Below, in pieces: positions 1 to 35,626 of a DNA stretch of 64,000 nucleotides (positions are counted from its first letter, which is position 1; each line of letters opens with the position of its first letter). The position numbers and the translations under genes were made by a program. The notes beneath the pieces were generated by a model. It did not search any database. It was given only the letters and a program-made list of their open reading frames with translations, and was not told the DNA's origin. Origin of the DNA: Anarhynchus alexandrinus (lineage: Eukaryota; Chordata; Aves; Charadriiformes; Charadriidae); NCBI GenBank assembly GCA_008711295.1, contig VUYV01000041.1:5698273-5762272 (forward strand), in the 5' to 3' direction.

Positions 1-518
1 GCTAAAACCTTGACTACATTCACCCAAGTAAGAGACAGAAATATAGTGTGACTCATCCAAATAATCCTCATCAATACAGCTCATATTTTAACTTCAGGTA
101 AACCCACTCATATAAATACATCTAAAGAAACAGTACCCATTCCGCTTCTTTTATGTTTCTGTACAGTATTTGAATTTCATGAGTTTTAAGCTTTCACATA
201 CCTTTCATTGTCTCTATTTATTTGTTCATAGCTATTTATACTGGAAAAGTGATAAATGTTTATGTATAGAGCTGAAGAAAACTCAGCATTCCAAACCTGT
301 TTAAAACTTGTTCAAGAGAGTAGAAAAGGTGTTTGGAAGCTCCTTTTAAACTTCTTTTATCAATTGTTGCCTGTTTTTTTTTAACTGAGTAGGACTTAAC
401 ATATTTTTGCATAACTTCAGAGCACAGCAGTCATCACCTTTTATCTTACCGGATTTCAATAACACTTAATATTTTGTATAATTTGGCTTCCCTCATTTAC
501 ACCCTCTACAGCTTTCAG

Positions 519-847
519 GTGTGCCCAATACCATCATGCTATCTCTGTCTGCTAATGAGAAGGCACCCATTTACAGAGAAATTACTTTATCTTGCACACC
601 GAGAGAGTCATCTATAATATCTGATGTTCCTGTAGATGAAACGAGCAGTGTGCCCAAACAAACAAGCCAGCCACAATTATTCAGCTTCAGGCTGAGGAGA
701 GATAAACAGCTCATCCCCCCATCCCATAAGCACCAGTTGTCACCATCTCGTTTGAGCGCTCGGTCCCGGCTACAGCATCGCGCTCTAACGACGATCACGC
801 ATCCACAAAAGCGTAGGACTGGGTTAACAATTGCAAATGAAGTAAAG
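519..847 (+). CDS. Candidate internal coding exon of an unrecognised plus-strand gene
   Basis: An open stretch is bounded by a pyrimidine-rich acceptor ending CTTTCAG and a consensus donor AAG|GTGAGT. Another AG seven bases upstream could move the start to 512. The frame gives 109 whole codons and ends at phase 0. The product is hydrophilic, rich in Ser, Pro, Arg and Gln, with a basic second half (around RSRLQHRALTT) and no recognisable domain. Base composition is visibly richer in G+C and CpG than its AT-rich flanks. The gene would run toward the 3' end of TMTC3. I do not recognise it. In human the next gene on this side is KITLG, and this does not look like a KITLG exon. A chance ORF remains possible. 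Confidence 0.42.
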
Positions 848-2998
848 GTGAGTGCATGTTCAAGATGATATTTTAAAAAATTAAAGATTTATGACTTCTA
901 CTTTTGGTAAGACATCCTGTAATTGTTGTATTTTCCTCCTCCACCTACTCTCATTGTGCGTGGATGAATACACAAATAATTAAAAATACCTTGCTATGTG
1001 TATTTAAAAAGACAATGCCCCAATAATTACATGTAAGGAACAAACGTATATGCTGAATAGGTGTAGGAAATCTGAACAACGTGCTTTATTTTAATGCTTA
1101 TTTCTATTCTACCTGGAATCTTTCAGGTTTCACATTCATAACAGTTGCAGTGTAGAAAAGACAGAGAATTCATAACCTCATATAAAGCTTGTAAGTCATA
1201 TCACAGCCCCCACACACACACCCCCCGAAACTATATCAAATACACCAATTTGCCTGCTACGTTGACCTACCAGTAACTAAAATTCTGGCAAGTATATATA
1301 CGTTTTTCCACAATGCCAAGGTGTAGTCTGGCATGCAAAGCCCCACAAACCCAAACATTTCGTTTCTTTCTCTTGTTTCTGTCCACTTCTGAAAAAGGCT
1401 GAGCTCACCCAAACAAGCACATGGCCTCTAAACTCGCTGTAAAGAATGTTAGTGCCTCTGTATGGACATTTAACAAAAGAAATTTACAGTTCTGTAAGCA
1501 GCAGTGACGACACCAGCTGAACAGGGGCTTTCTACTCACTTCTTTTTTGACAGCGTATTTCTTGTACTGGTAAAGACGTAGCAACTAACAGTTGTTTGCA
1601 TTATGCTGGAGTCTGTTAGCATTATATTTTGTTTTAAACAGAATTTCTAAGTTCAGAGTATATGGTATCTATAAAGTCCAGTTCTCTTTCTAGCAATCTT
1701 CGAAAAGCACGACTGTGTGGGGGAAGGTTAAACGTGTTTTTCTGGAGCTGTTTCCTAGCCCAAGAAAGTTACATGGCTTATTATGTTATTCCCATCCCAG
1801 GATAATTACGCAGAAGGTTCTGTGGTGGTTTTGTTTTATTTTGATTTGGGGGTGTTTTGTTTTGGATTTGATTTTTTTTTTTTCCTTTCCCATCATTGCT
1901 TTTTCTTTGAGGGAGACTGATGTGTGTATACAAAATTTCTTCTGGCTGTTTGCAAGACAGACATCTATACCGCATGCAGGACCACTGGTTTGGAGACAAA
2001 CACTAAACATTAGACTGCAGAAAGCAGTTTTTAAGCCTTCAAAGACTACTAGCTGCACTACCACTCCCTGAATGCTATAAAAATAACGTGATATCTATCT
2101 AGGATTATTATTTTTAAAAAAAAATACGCAGCATAGCAATGTATGTACCATAGTAAACTATGTTATTTTGATCCCAGGCAGGAATGCCTTACCTTTTTTG
2201 TAAGCTCTGTTGGAGGTTTGGGGGACAGATTCTTCTTGATCAGTTGTACAAAGAGTGTTATGGTTTTGTATGGAGAGAGAGTGAGGTGAAGGATGGGCGA
2301 GGGGAGAGGTGCTTTCCAGCCTGTCCATTCTCAAGCTTTCTGTCTAAGCAAAGGAGGATTCTGAGGCCGAAAGTCAGAGCAGCATAATTCAGGTCTCACG
2401 GCAGCGGTGGCAGCAGGGCTTTACAGGAGTAGCAGGTTCTGCTGCACTTCCAGACATTTTGCCAGGCAGCGGTGGATTATAGAGCCTCTGCAAGGAAAAG
2501 CCCAGCCGCGTTCACTCACCCAAACTGGGGCTCGTCCTGGTGCTTCTGTGGGATGCAAAGTCTGCAAAGGCCTGGGGCGTGCTGCTCACCTCCCAGAGCT
2601 CTTCTGATCTTCATTAAGTCTTTCCAAAGGAAACTTCAGGAAAGAAGAAACGCCCGCATGTTCAGCCCAAAGCTCCATACCCTGGGAGAGGGTACGTGAG
2701 CAGCTTTGCTGCTACACGGCGCAGCCAATACTGCAATAAACTCACCCGACAATGAAGCAGCAGGCGGCTGCACTACTGCGCCCGAAGAGCTGCTCTCTGT
2801 GGCCCTTAGTGCTGGAACGCCTGACAGCTGTGAGGAAGGGAAAGCTGCTGAGATGTTGCACTGGACAACCTACATGCACAGTGCCAAAATGTTTCAGCTA
2901 CTTTTGCTTTGGGCAAAAGGAGAGTGCTTACACTGCTATCAGAAAATCCACATTTCTCGCAGGTCGGTGCTTCGCTCTGAAGTCACATTAAACATAAA
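848..2998. other. Intergenic or intronic stretch, no recognised gene
   Basis: Mostly AT-rich DNA. The part from about 2280 to 2980 is richer in G+C and carries several short overlapping ORFs in different frames, none with flanking splice sites or a family I recognise. If 519-847 is a real exon, this is the intron that follows it. Confidence 0.4.
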
Positions 2999-4050
2999 AT
3001 CATAGAACGGTTTAGGTTGGAAGGGACCTTAAAGATCATCTAGTTCCAATCCCCCTGACATGGGCAGGGACACCTTCTACTAGACCAGGTGGCTCAAAGC
3101 ACCTTCCAGCCTGACCTTAAACACCTCCAGGGATGGAGCTTCCACAACTTCCCTGGGCAACCTGTACCAGTGCCTCACCCCACTCAGGGTGAAAAATTTC
3201 TTCCTAATATCTATTCTAAATCTACCCTCTTCCAGTTTAAAACCATTCCCCCTTGACCTATCACTACATGCCTTTGTAAAAAGTCCCTCCCCAGCTCTCC
3301 TGTAGGCCCCCTTTAGGTACTGGAAGGCTGCTACAAGCTCTCCCCAGAGCCTTCTCTTCTCCAGGCTGAACAACCCCAACTGTCTCAGCCTGTTCTCATA
3401 GGAGAGGTGCTCCAGCCCTCGGATCATCTTCGTGGCCCTCCTCTAGACCCGCTCCAACAGGTCCATATCTTTCCTAGGTTGGGTGCTCCGTAGCTGGACA
3501 CAGTACTCCAGGTGAGGTCTTACCAGAGCAGAGTAGAGGGGCAAAATCACCTCCCTCAGCCTGCTGGCCACGCTTCTTTTGATGCAGCCCAGGATACAGT
3601 TGCCTTTCTAGGCTGCGAGCTCGCATTGCTGGCTCATGTTGAGCTTCTCATCAATCAGCACACCCAGGCCATTCTCCTCAGGGCTGCTGTCAATCCATTC
3701 TCTGCCCAGCCTGTATTTGCGCTTGGGATTGCCCCGGCCTGCATGCAGGACCTTGCACTTGGTTTTGTTGAACTGCATGAGGTTGGCATAGGCCCACCTC
3801 TCCAGCCTGTCCAGGCCCCTCTGGATGGCATCCCTCCCCCTCCAGTGTGTCTACCTCGCCACACAGCTTGGTATCATCGACAAACTTGCTGAGGGCGCAC
3901 TCGATTCCACTTTCCATGTCACCAACAAAGACATCGAACAGCACCAGTCCCAGTACCAACCAAAGGAACACCGCTTGTAACTGGTCTCCACTTGGACATT
4001 GAGCCATTGACCACAACTCTTTGAGTGCGAGGTGACTCATGTCTTTGAGT
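2999..4050 (-). mobile_element. CR1 LINE fragment, 5'-truncated, frameshifted
   Basis: The plus strand starts with the reversed avian CR1 3' end (TCATAGAACGGTTTAGG, then the GGGACCTTAAAGATCATCTAG block). Reading the minus strand, 3080-3427 encodes the end of the reverse-transcriptase ORF (LEHLSYENRLRQLGLF, KKFFTLSGVRHWYRLPRE). Further RT fragments follow in other frames to about 4050, where similarity to the copy at 35627 stops. The frameshifts and truncation mean it is dead. Confidence 0.9.
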
Positions 4051-4588
4051 GACATGAGGTCGCCTGTCCCACAGGCCTATGGTTCAGCTTGCTGTGGTGA
4101 ATGAAGGCTGAGTAATAAAACATACTGTTGATAGCAATTTAAATCCATTTAGGGGGAACTCAGAAACCAGGAGAACAAAGAACATGGGCATCTTTTGTAT
4201 CCCATGGGCACAGGAAAAATCCCATGTCCCCTTCAGAGCTGGAGGTTCCTCTGAACCTGTCTGCTTCACACCTGAGAGCTGGATGAGAACTCCCCATAGG
4301 TATTACAGCTACACAGTCATTATTTCACAGGTTGAAGCCAAGACACACTTAACCTGTCAGCATGTAGTTTTCTTTTTAAATATACTAAAATTGCTGTTAC
4401 GGTCCAAAATAAGGTGCAGTTCAGTAAGTCTCCACAACTGAGCAGAAATCTAAAGCTTCCTATTTCCTTCAGTTAAAGGCTCTGGCAGCACACGAGTTGC
4501 ATGTTTTCTTGCTTTCCTTTATATGAAACCCTCCACCCACAGCAATCTTCCTACACATTTACTCTTAGCTTGACTTTCTCTCTTCCAG

Positions 4589-4738
4589 TATTGCCTAATC
4601 AAGATGCTAACTGCACTGCACATTGAAAAGAGTTTCTGTCCCACTGAATCCTTTGTGACTCCAATCTCCAACACTTTGTGTGTGCCCGTTTGTAGGAAAG
4701 TGTTTCCTGTTCTTCACAATACCCAACTATTTCCATGA
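4589..4738 (+). CDS. Weak candidate terminal exon of the same unrecognised gene
   Basis: A strong acceptor (CTTTCTCTCTTCCAG) is followed by 49 open codons in phase 0, the phase left by the donor at 847, then TGA at 4736-4738. An AATAAA lies at 4746-4751, and an A-rich run follows. The peptide (begins YCLIKMLTALH) is cysteine-containing and has no recognised domain. An open run of 49 codons is not rare by chance, so the support is the coincidence of acceptor, phase, stop and poly(A) signal. Confidence 0.2.
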   Translation, partial: YCLIKMLTALHIEKSFCPTESFVTPISNTLCVPVCRKVFPVLHNTQLFP

Positions 4739-4751
4739 CAGAACTAATAAA

Positions 4752-7700
4752 ACCCCACAGACTAAAAAAAAAAATAATAAAATAAATCAGATCTGAATGA
4801 CTGTGTTTTTAACTGGTTATAAGGCAAAGAATAATACTTAGAAAATAAAGAATACTTGCCATACTTAGAAAATTAAGCCCCAAGATGTGTCATGTGCAAA
4901 ACAGACAAAAAATTTATATACTCAAAGATTGACCTACAATTGCACATCATCCTTCTGCAACTGCACTATCCATAAGCATCCAGTTGTCCCAACTATATGC
5001 ATGCATATCTAATCAATCCTTACATTTACATGTATTTACCTCTAACTCTTTAAGCATATACTCACCTGCAAAATATCAAAAAATTGATCTGACAAATGCA
5101 GAAGTCTGCACTGAAATAATGTGCACAAATGCATGGAACACTTAAAATACTTATTGCAGCTGAACATTCAAGTTTGAAAAATTTGCGTATGTATGCAAAG
5201 ATTACACAAGCCATCTCTTCAGCTTTCTTCATCAACCAGAGCAATTGCGTTGTATGAGAAGAGGGCTACACATTATCTTAGTATGCCTGTCCCATCCTTG
5301 GAAATTCCCAGTTCTTGTGTATTAGTAAAACTGGGAGTTCTGAAAAGAGATGACATTTACGGTGTTCTTGCACATGAGGATGGCGGGGAGAAGAAAAAAA
5401 GATAGGTTGAATTGAAAGGGGAAAAATACCTGTTGGTTATTCTGTTCTATCCGCAAGCAAAGCCAAAATGATTCTCTTTGATAGTTTTCCAATGAGAAAA
5501 TTCCATTTTGATTATTTTTCAGAAGTTATGCCACTTCAATTTACTGAACCATTTTTCTCACAAGAGTTTAATTTTAAAATGGCTGACACACCCTAACAGG
5601 CTAAGTACAACTCAGCACACTGACATTAGTCAAAAACACCTACTTTTACTAAAATTTCTTTTAAAGAGATAAAGAGGGCATAGTACCTGAAAACAGACTG
5701 AAAGACTTACCTCCAGCATCCTTCAGTTTACATTAGTCTGGTGATTTTTGTTAGTTAAACCTGATGGCACCTCTTTGCATCAATAAATCTAACAATTCTT
5801 CCTAGTCCTTAAAGAAGAGCTACTTGGACAAGAATACGCCTTTCCTCCCCTCTTCAATTTACAGACCGAATGAAAGTGGTGTGGCAATGGGATTCTGGGA
5901 GCTCTTGATATAAAAGAGAAGAGAATCCTGGCCTGCTCCATCAGAAAGTTCCTTTTCTTTTTACTCAGTTCCTTTCCTTTTCAAACGAATGTTCCTTTGT
6001 ATCACCTGGAACAATGACTAATTCTTTTGTATAAAAAAAAATAAAAAATAAAAAAGGTTTGCAGGGAAGACTTAATATGCAAGTTCAAGTTTCTATAAAG
6101 GTCAACATACCAGCTATTTTAGCTACAAGTATCCGAGTTATTCACAGACAAGATAAAACAGCAGTTTTCAAGGTGTGGTCAATAGATACCTGGGAGCACT
6201 TCACTACAAGCAGCACTTAAAACTTCTGTATGAAGAGCAGCTGCACACCACGTACCTGTTACTGTCTGCAGCTTTTAAATCATGTTTTTTAAAACCCACT
6301 TCCCCCCCCCCCCAGTTATTACCACGCAAGCAACTGTTGTGGTAACATTACAAATGATACATAATAAAGAAAAGGTCCGTGCAAGGCCTTCAACCATTTA
6401 AGATCCCTCCCACAGAGATAAATATTACATCTTACAGCTGGATTAGTGCCCGAGGCAGAAAGTTGAGCAGTTATGGAAAGGATTAAGTTTAAACAGTGGA
6501 GTTGCTAAGGAATACTTCTACATCATGAAATAAGACAAAACATGAAGAGTAAGAGTTAGATTTAATGATTAATTAAATTATTACTGAATCCAGCTCTTAC
6601 ACTTCTTTTCTTTCTCATAATTAAGGAAAACACAGGGTTTAGGTAAATGGTAGTGTATTTCAACAAAAATATATGCATTGCACAAGGATCAAAGCAACAC
6701 TGAAATTGCAAAGATTTTCATTTCATGTAAGAAATTAAAATTATGCACTAGTGGAAAAGTGTAAATGGGAACATTTTAGTAGTCAAAATAAATATTTAAT
6801 AAAAACCACACACCCATGACAAAGTATCAAAACAACAGAATTTAGTATTTGGAAGGATACTATCTATATCTCCTTGTGTTAACACTGCTAAATTCAGTGG
6901 CTTAATTATTATCACACTGCCTTCAGCAATCATTGCTTGTATTAGTGTTGTAAAAAGTCTTGAGAATAAAAATACCGTTCCAATGACAGAAATAGTAAAG
7001 CCAGTTTGCTATAAACAAGGAAGAATTTACTACACCAAGGAGTCAATCCACAGCCATTGATACAAAGTCAACAAGGACTACTGCATAGCATACTGGTTAC
7101 TGTACCAAAAGTGCATTTATCAGCATTCAATGAACTGGGGAAAAAGTGAGAAAACCACCCTTATTATAATTTTTAAAAACAACCAGATGATTGACAGTTG
7201 AAGAAAAAAACACACATTTCCTTTAAAAGTAATAGCATAGCCTAAAGATCTTAAGAGCACCATAGGATTTCTAACAGGTAAACCAGTACAAACCATTAGC
7301 ATTGTAAGTAAAGAACAACTAAAATGTTATTTTATCATTCCATATTTAGAACACAACTGAAAATTTTACTGTGTTGTTGCATCCTCCTATACTACAACCA
7401 GTGGCATTTTGATGACTTTATGTTATGTTCTGGAAACAAATAATGCAAAGAAAAACTCTTTTTTATGTATAGCACAGGTGTAGAAAGATTTAAACTGATT
7501 ATGCGTAAACTGAAATGTAGATGTTAATACAAACAGATTTATATGGGGGGAAGCAGCAGTGTCTGGTATATCCCATTAATTCGCCATTCAGTTCTTTCAC
7601 TGATTCTTTAAAGTAGCATTACTGAATATCCCTGACTACGAGTGACTTTTATGAGTGCTATTTTCTCACTATTAGGATTCTGCATTTAAGATTATTCTCA

Positions 7701-7920
7701 ACCCTTTGTCCTTTGATTCCCACCCATCCCCCACATCATATTTAAAAGTTGCGGTTTTCTCACATAAGGCATTGTAATGCCTTTTGCTGCTTGCTAAGTG
7801 ATATGCAGTCAACATTATTTCTATTTTCAAAGCACTGAGGCCACTTTCCAGTTGGATCACATATTAAACGATAATTAAAAATAGTATTCTCCCCTTATTC
7901 TATTGTGACACGATAAAAGA
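4752..7920. other. TMTC3 3' UTR and downstream flank
   Basis: AT-rich, without convincing ORFs. The right part must contain the TMTC3 3' UTR on the minus strand, immediately past the stop at 7921-7923. I could not place its poly(A) site. ATTAAA variants occur on the minus strand near 6795 and 6560. A run of 12 C lies at 6302-6313. Confidence 0.5.
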
Positions 7921-30810
<22,890 letters not shown>

Positions 30811-32099
30811 CTTCTCTAAGAGTTTTCATGGACAAAAGCTGAAATATACGGACAGAAACTTGAGCAGTTTTACTGATTAAAAACTAAACTTGATAAATAA
30901 AGTCAAATTAAAATATCCAATATTTTAGAAGTTAATAACACTACATAGCTAGAAATCAGTAAGATAGAAAGCTTTTCTCAAGTCTCGTCCATCTTACACA
31001 ATTTCGTGTTTGAAAGAAATACTCTTATTAAAAATTCTCACCCCTAAAGTCCTCACACAAGCTGGGTACACTGCCACATTTCATGTTTCACTACAAAAAG
31101 AAGATTGATGATAAGTTGTGATGTAGTTTTTAGCAGACAGCTATGCAGTTCAAGTCAATGCTGCAAACTGGAGAACTATGAAAATTAAGTTCTCTAGAAT
31201 CCTGAGTAAACTAACACACTGGCACAGAATACTAAGTTATCAAAAAGGCAGACAGTGTGTTGATTATTCATGGTTTTTAGGTTGAAAGGTGTTTCTCAAA
31301 ATATTTCAAAAGCAATTAAAAAAACAAATTTCAAACATTCTGAAGAACAAACAGGAAACTTAAAGAACTTCATAAATATTGGTGTTCAAGAACAGGCAAA
31401 GAAGGACATTAGTATAATAAAAAGCTAAACTTACCATTGAAGCTCACACTTTGCTCATTTGCATTCTTCATAGAAGTTTATGAAAAGGTAATTTTTTTCT
31501 CAACTCTGCCAATTGCTGTAATGTCACTGAATGTTCATGGAAGTCCTGTCTAAAGAAAAATAGTATGCAAAAAAGACACTACAACTTTATCTTACATTAT
31601 TTTCTCTCATCTTGCATAAACTTTCTAAGCCCTGGAAATTATTAAACAGCAGTTTTATGATTATTTAAAAAATTCTATATGGGTGACCTGATTAAAAGGT
31701 AAAATTGCAATGTATTGGGTTGTTTGAAAACACTGTTCTGCCTTGGAAAAATAAGGTAACTACAGGCTCAAAGGCATTCTTTTTGACCACTGGTTGACAC
31801 AGCATGGATTACTGCCAATTGTTGGGACCAAATATATTTAAAAGCTACTGGCAGTTGAACACTGACTTGGTTTTGAGAAAAAGGAGAGATGATTGAACAA
31901 AAATATATACCATTTCCACCAAAACTAGAGGGGGATCACATCTGTAAGGACACAGAACAGCAAATATTAGCTGGATAATGTGGATCCATAAATACGTAAA
32001 ACCACCAGCCTCATGTCTATCAGGATTCACACATTAAAGCTGATCAGTTATTTGGAAGCTATAGTGTGTTTTATTATCCTAAGCCCTGAAACGCTCATG

Positions 32100-32155
32100 A
32101 GTTTTTTGTTTGTTTAGGGGTTTTTTTGTTGTTTTTTTGTTTGTTTGTTTGTTTT
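32100..32155. repeat. T-rich (GTTT)n simple repeat
   Basis: Runs of T interrupted by single G, with several GTTT units. On the minus strand this reads as an A-rich tail, but I see no identifiable retroposon body attached. Confidence 0.7.
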
Positions 32156-32517
32156 AATTGTATTCAGGTTTAAGTATACTATCCTCTAAAAATAGACTAT
32201 ATTGATATCTCACCCAGATAGGTAATCTCACTTGTGGCTTGCAGCCTGGGCCTAAGAGCATAACAATCACCTATCACAAATAGTGGTAAAGGAGCAGTGG
32301 TACAGGAAGGAATACGTGTGCAGCAAGATGCAGGTGCAGTTAAACTAAAAACCAGGACAAAGATCATTTAAAAGGAAACAAACCAATCCACCCAATGTTA
32401 CTCACATAATGGCAGTGAAGGTTGTCTTTTTCTTTTGTAGTACTTGGAGCACTGGCTATTGATGTTACTTCAACCAAGAAAAAGCCTTTTTATCAAAGCT
32501 GCCACCACCTTTGTAAT

Positions 32518-32551
32518 AAAAACAAAACAAAACAACAAAAAAAAACAAAAC
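32518..32551. repeat. A-rich (AAAAC)n simple repeat
   Basis: Short A-rich run of AAAAC-like units in TMTC3 intron 1. No retroposon body identified next to it. Confidence 0.65.
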
Positions 32552-35500
32552 TCCAATGTTAGACATTAAAGGATGCTGCTACATCTTTTTGCCAGGCTGG
32601 ATCAGAGTACTTTAAAACACTAATCCACGGCTAAGTCTGAACATATTTATGGTCTTTTTGACAGCCACAGAAATCTTATTAAAAAACAGAAAATAAAGAA
32701 TACCGCAGGAATACATGAAAAGACAGCCCGCTTTTGAACTTCAACTCACCAAAGTTTTTTAGTGTCCCCCTCCCCAAAGAATGTGGAGAATAAACTGCCG
32801 TTTCTCACCCTGCTAGAAAAAAGAGTTTGAAATTCCTTGTTTGCAACAGCTTCTGAACAGTGCACTTCCTACTTACTGAAGTTTACTAGTTCTACTGAAA
32901 AGCAGTGACATCTGAAAAGGACCTACAACAAACATGTAATGATTTTCCGACAGAAGCCTACATTTTTTAAATACTGTGTTCCAAAAAGTAATGGGACAAG
33001 ATAATATCGCCATGCAGAACCAACGGTAAGGTTTATTTAAATTCGCCCTTTAAGAAAAAGCATCACAAGATGAGTAGGTTTTTGGTGACTTGAGGCTTCT
33101 TTAGTAACAATATAGGTTTAATGTATTGGTTGAAGCAGCAAGCCCTTGCAGATACTGCTTTGCGTTATCAACGAGTAACTGAGGTAATTCTCTAACAACC
33201 GTATTTTAGAAACAGCTACTGCTACCCAACTAGGAAAAAAAGGATAGATTCTTAAGTATAGACAAATTCTTATTAAAAGGAAAAGCTTAACCAACCTTAA
33301 TTGCTAGACCCTCAACTACTTTTTGTCGCTTTTTACTTTTCTTTGTCCAGCACAGAATATATGTCAAGACGGCCTCTTTACTTATCCCTTAATCCTCAGC
33401 CATTCTGATGTTTTCACAAGCCTTTCTTTTTGCTCTGAATTTCTAGTATTTCTTCCACCCAGAACTCTAATTTTATACCACTACTGACTACACTGTTTCC
33501 TGACAGAGCTACATTTACTTACATGCCAACTGTAGGGAAAATACTGTTTTCATTTGAATGAAATGGAACTCTTAGGCATAAAGACAGTAAGATTTTAGCT
33601 ACATCCACAGTCAGGTTTAAGTGGCTAGCCCACTATCAGAGCAACCTGTTTGAAAACTCCAGAAAAAAATTCACCTTTAACATCACAATTTTTTAACTTG
33701 CAATTCGCCCTCTCCTTTACATGTACATTTCAATCACAGATATGACTGCAAATCTTGGTCTTTCAAGATAACTAGTTGAGCCAGATACTCCAGGCAACTC
33801 TGAACAGCTTACTAAGTTTACTGTAAGGAATGAACGTATGGAACAAAATGCACTGTTCTGGTTTTAGCAGCAAGTCACATAACACACCGCTTGAACTCTG
33901 CCAAGCTTGGTAACCTCAAATGCATCACACCATACCCCTCTCAAATTTTTGTTGTGTGCAAAAGCACTAGGAGGTCTTGGCAACAGACAGGCATAATGGA
34001 AATCTGGAAGAACCCCCATTTTCCAGAAATCTGCTTCCAGGGCAAGCACAAAGAGAAAAAATGGAAATGCAAGGCCATGTACAATCACACAAAACTGAAG
34101 CACAGATACTTTCCTACTTCTGACTTGCATTCTAAAGTCTTATTTTCCTGAAATATACTGGAAAGATACATAAAGTAAGGAAAATTACTTTTTCCACCTG
34201 GTCTGATTACAAGGTAGTTTAATGTTCTTGCTGAATTAAAGCACAAAGATGGACAAGATGTTTGTTACAGTCCTTTACATTTGCATAACACAGCAGTTTT
34301 TGAGGAAGGCTCACCATCAGAACTATTACTTCCTATCTGCTACTACAGCTGGGTCCATGTCACCACCAAACTCCACGCTTTAAACCTGGAATGATCATCA
34401 CCGTGTTGAGAATGCAAGACTAAAACAGAGGGAGGCTTATAAGAGCTTATCTGTAACTGGTAAGCAAAGAAAAAGTACGTTTCCCATTAATCTCAGTGGA
34501 AAACAGTAATTGCTATTGGACAGCAATCACTCTTTTCACACCAACTAATCTGTTATCAGTTTGATGTTGGAAAGTAAGCAGTCATATATGGCTGCAAGAC
34601 TGAGAACCTCATAGATCACGGATGTGCAAGAGGTTGCTGAAGCCCTGGTATAACTAGGCTCCTCAAGTGAGTGCATATATTCCCTTTCTTGCCCAATATA
34701 CATTTTGAAACTTGCTATCAACCCAAGCACGGTCTTGCAAGTGCCAGTACTTCGCCACTCCCAGCGACGGATGTATTGATAAATACCTGTAAAACACCAC
34801 CCAACAACTTGTTTGTTAACACAGACTTGCTGTGACGGAGAACCACATCGCTGACTGCTCCAACACATGTAAACAGGTTGACTGTCCCTCAAGTTATTTT
34901 TTCATCTCACCTACTTGCTACTTTCACAGCTTGTAAGACAGCCCATCAGATACCTTAACCAACCCTTGGGCTGCACGACTGCTTGTGGTCTATGGTACAG
35001 CCACAGAGCCCCCATTTGACTGGATGAAATTGGGACGGACATATCCTTTATTGCCAAGATTTCTGTTGGATGTTTTAATTTACAACAATATCTGACCATG
35101 TCATGAAGAATATACAGCTGAAAACAATAAGCAGCAAGATAAACCTTGTAAGACAGAAACTGCACAATCATGAGAGACAATTGTGGAAAAACAGAATGCC
35201 CAAGCTGTGCAAAACACCTGATTGTTAGCTGAATTTTCTCAAGCTGTTTGGCACAGAAATCTGCATTTTGCACTGTACTGTTGTCATGAGTGTACAGAGA
35301 CATTAAGTGAAAAGGACAGACAAGAACCAGAGCTCTCAAGCAAGCTTGGCTTGTAAGGCATGACGTTTTCCACTTCGAACTTCTTGACAAGCCTCTATCA
35401 CTTCATCCAGTTTTCTCCTTCAAGAATTACAGACAAGAGTAAGACATAACAAAAAACAAACAAAATACCCTAAAAAACACCAAAAAACTTTTATAAAAGT

Positions 35501-35626
35501 AGGAAAACAAAATATTTCTCTACAATCACAGCCGAATCCATAACTCTACAGATGGTTTAGCACCGCATGCTGCAAAATATAGTAGTCTGCACAAGAAATT
35601 AAACACAAAAAAAATGCATAATGATC

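Noticed and set aside
3512..4055. ORFs of 69-126 codons on both strands
   Set aside because: They lie within the CR1 fragment; the minus-strand ones are broken RT frames and the plus-strand one is their complement.
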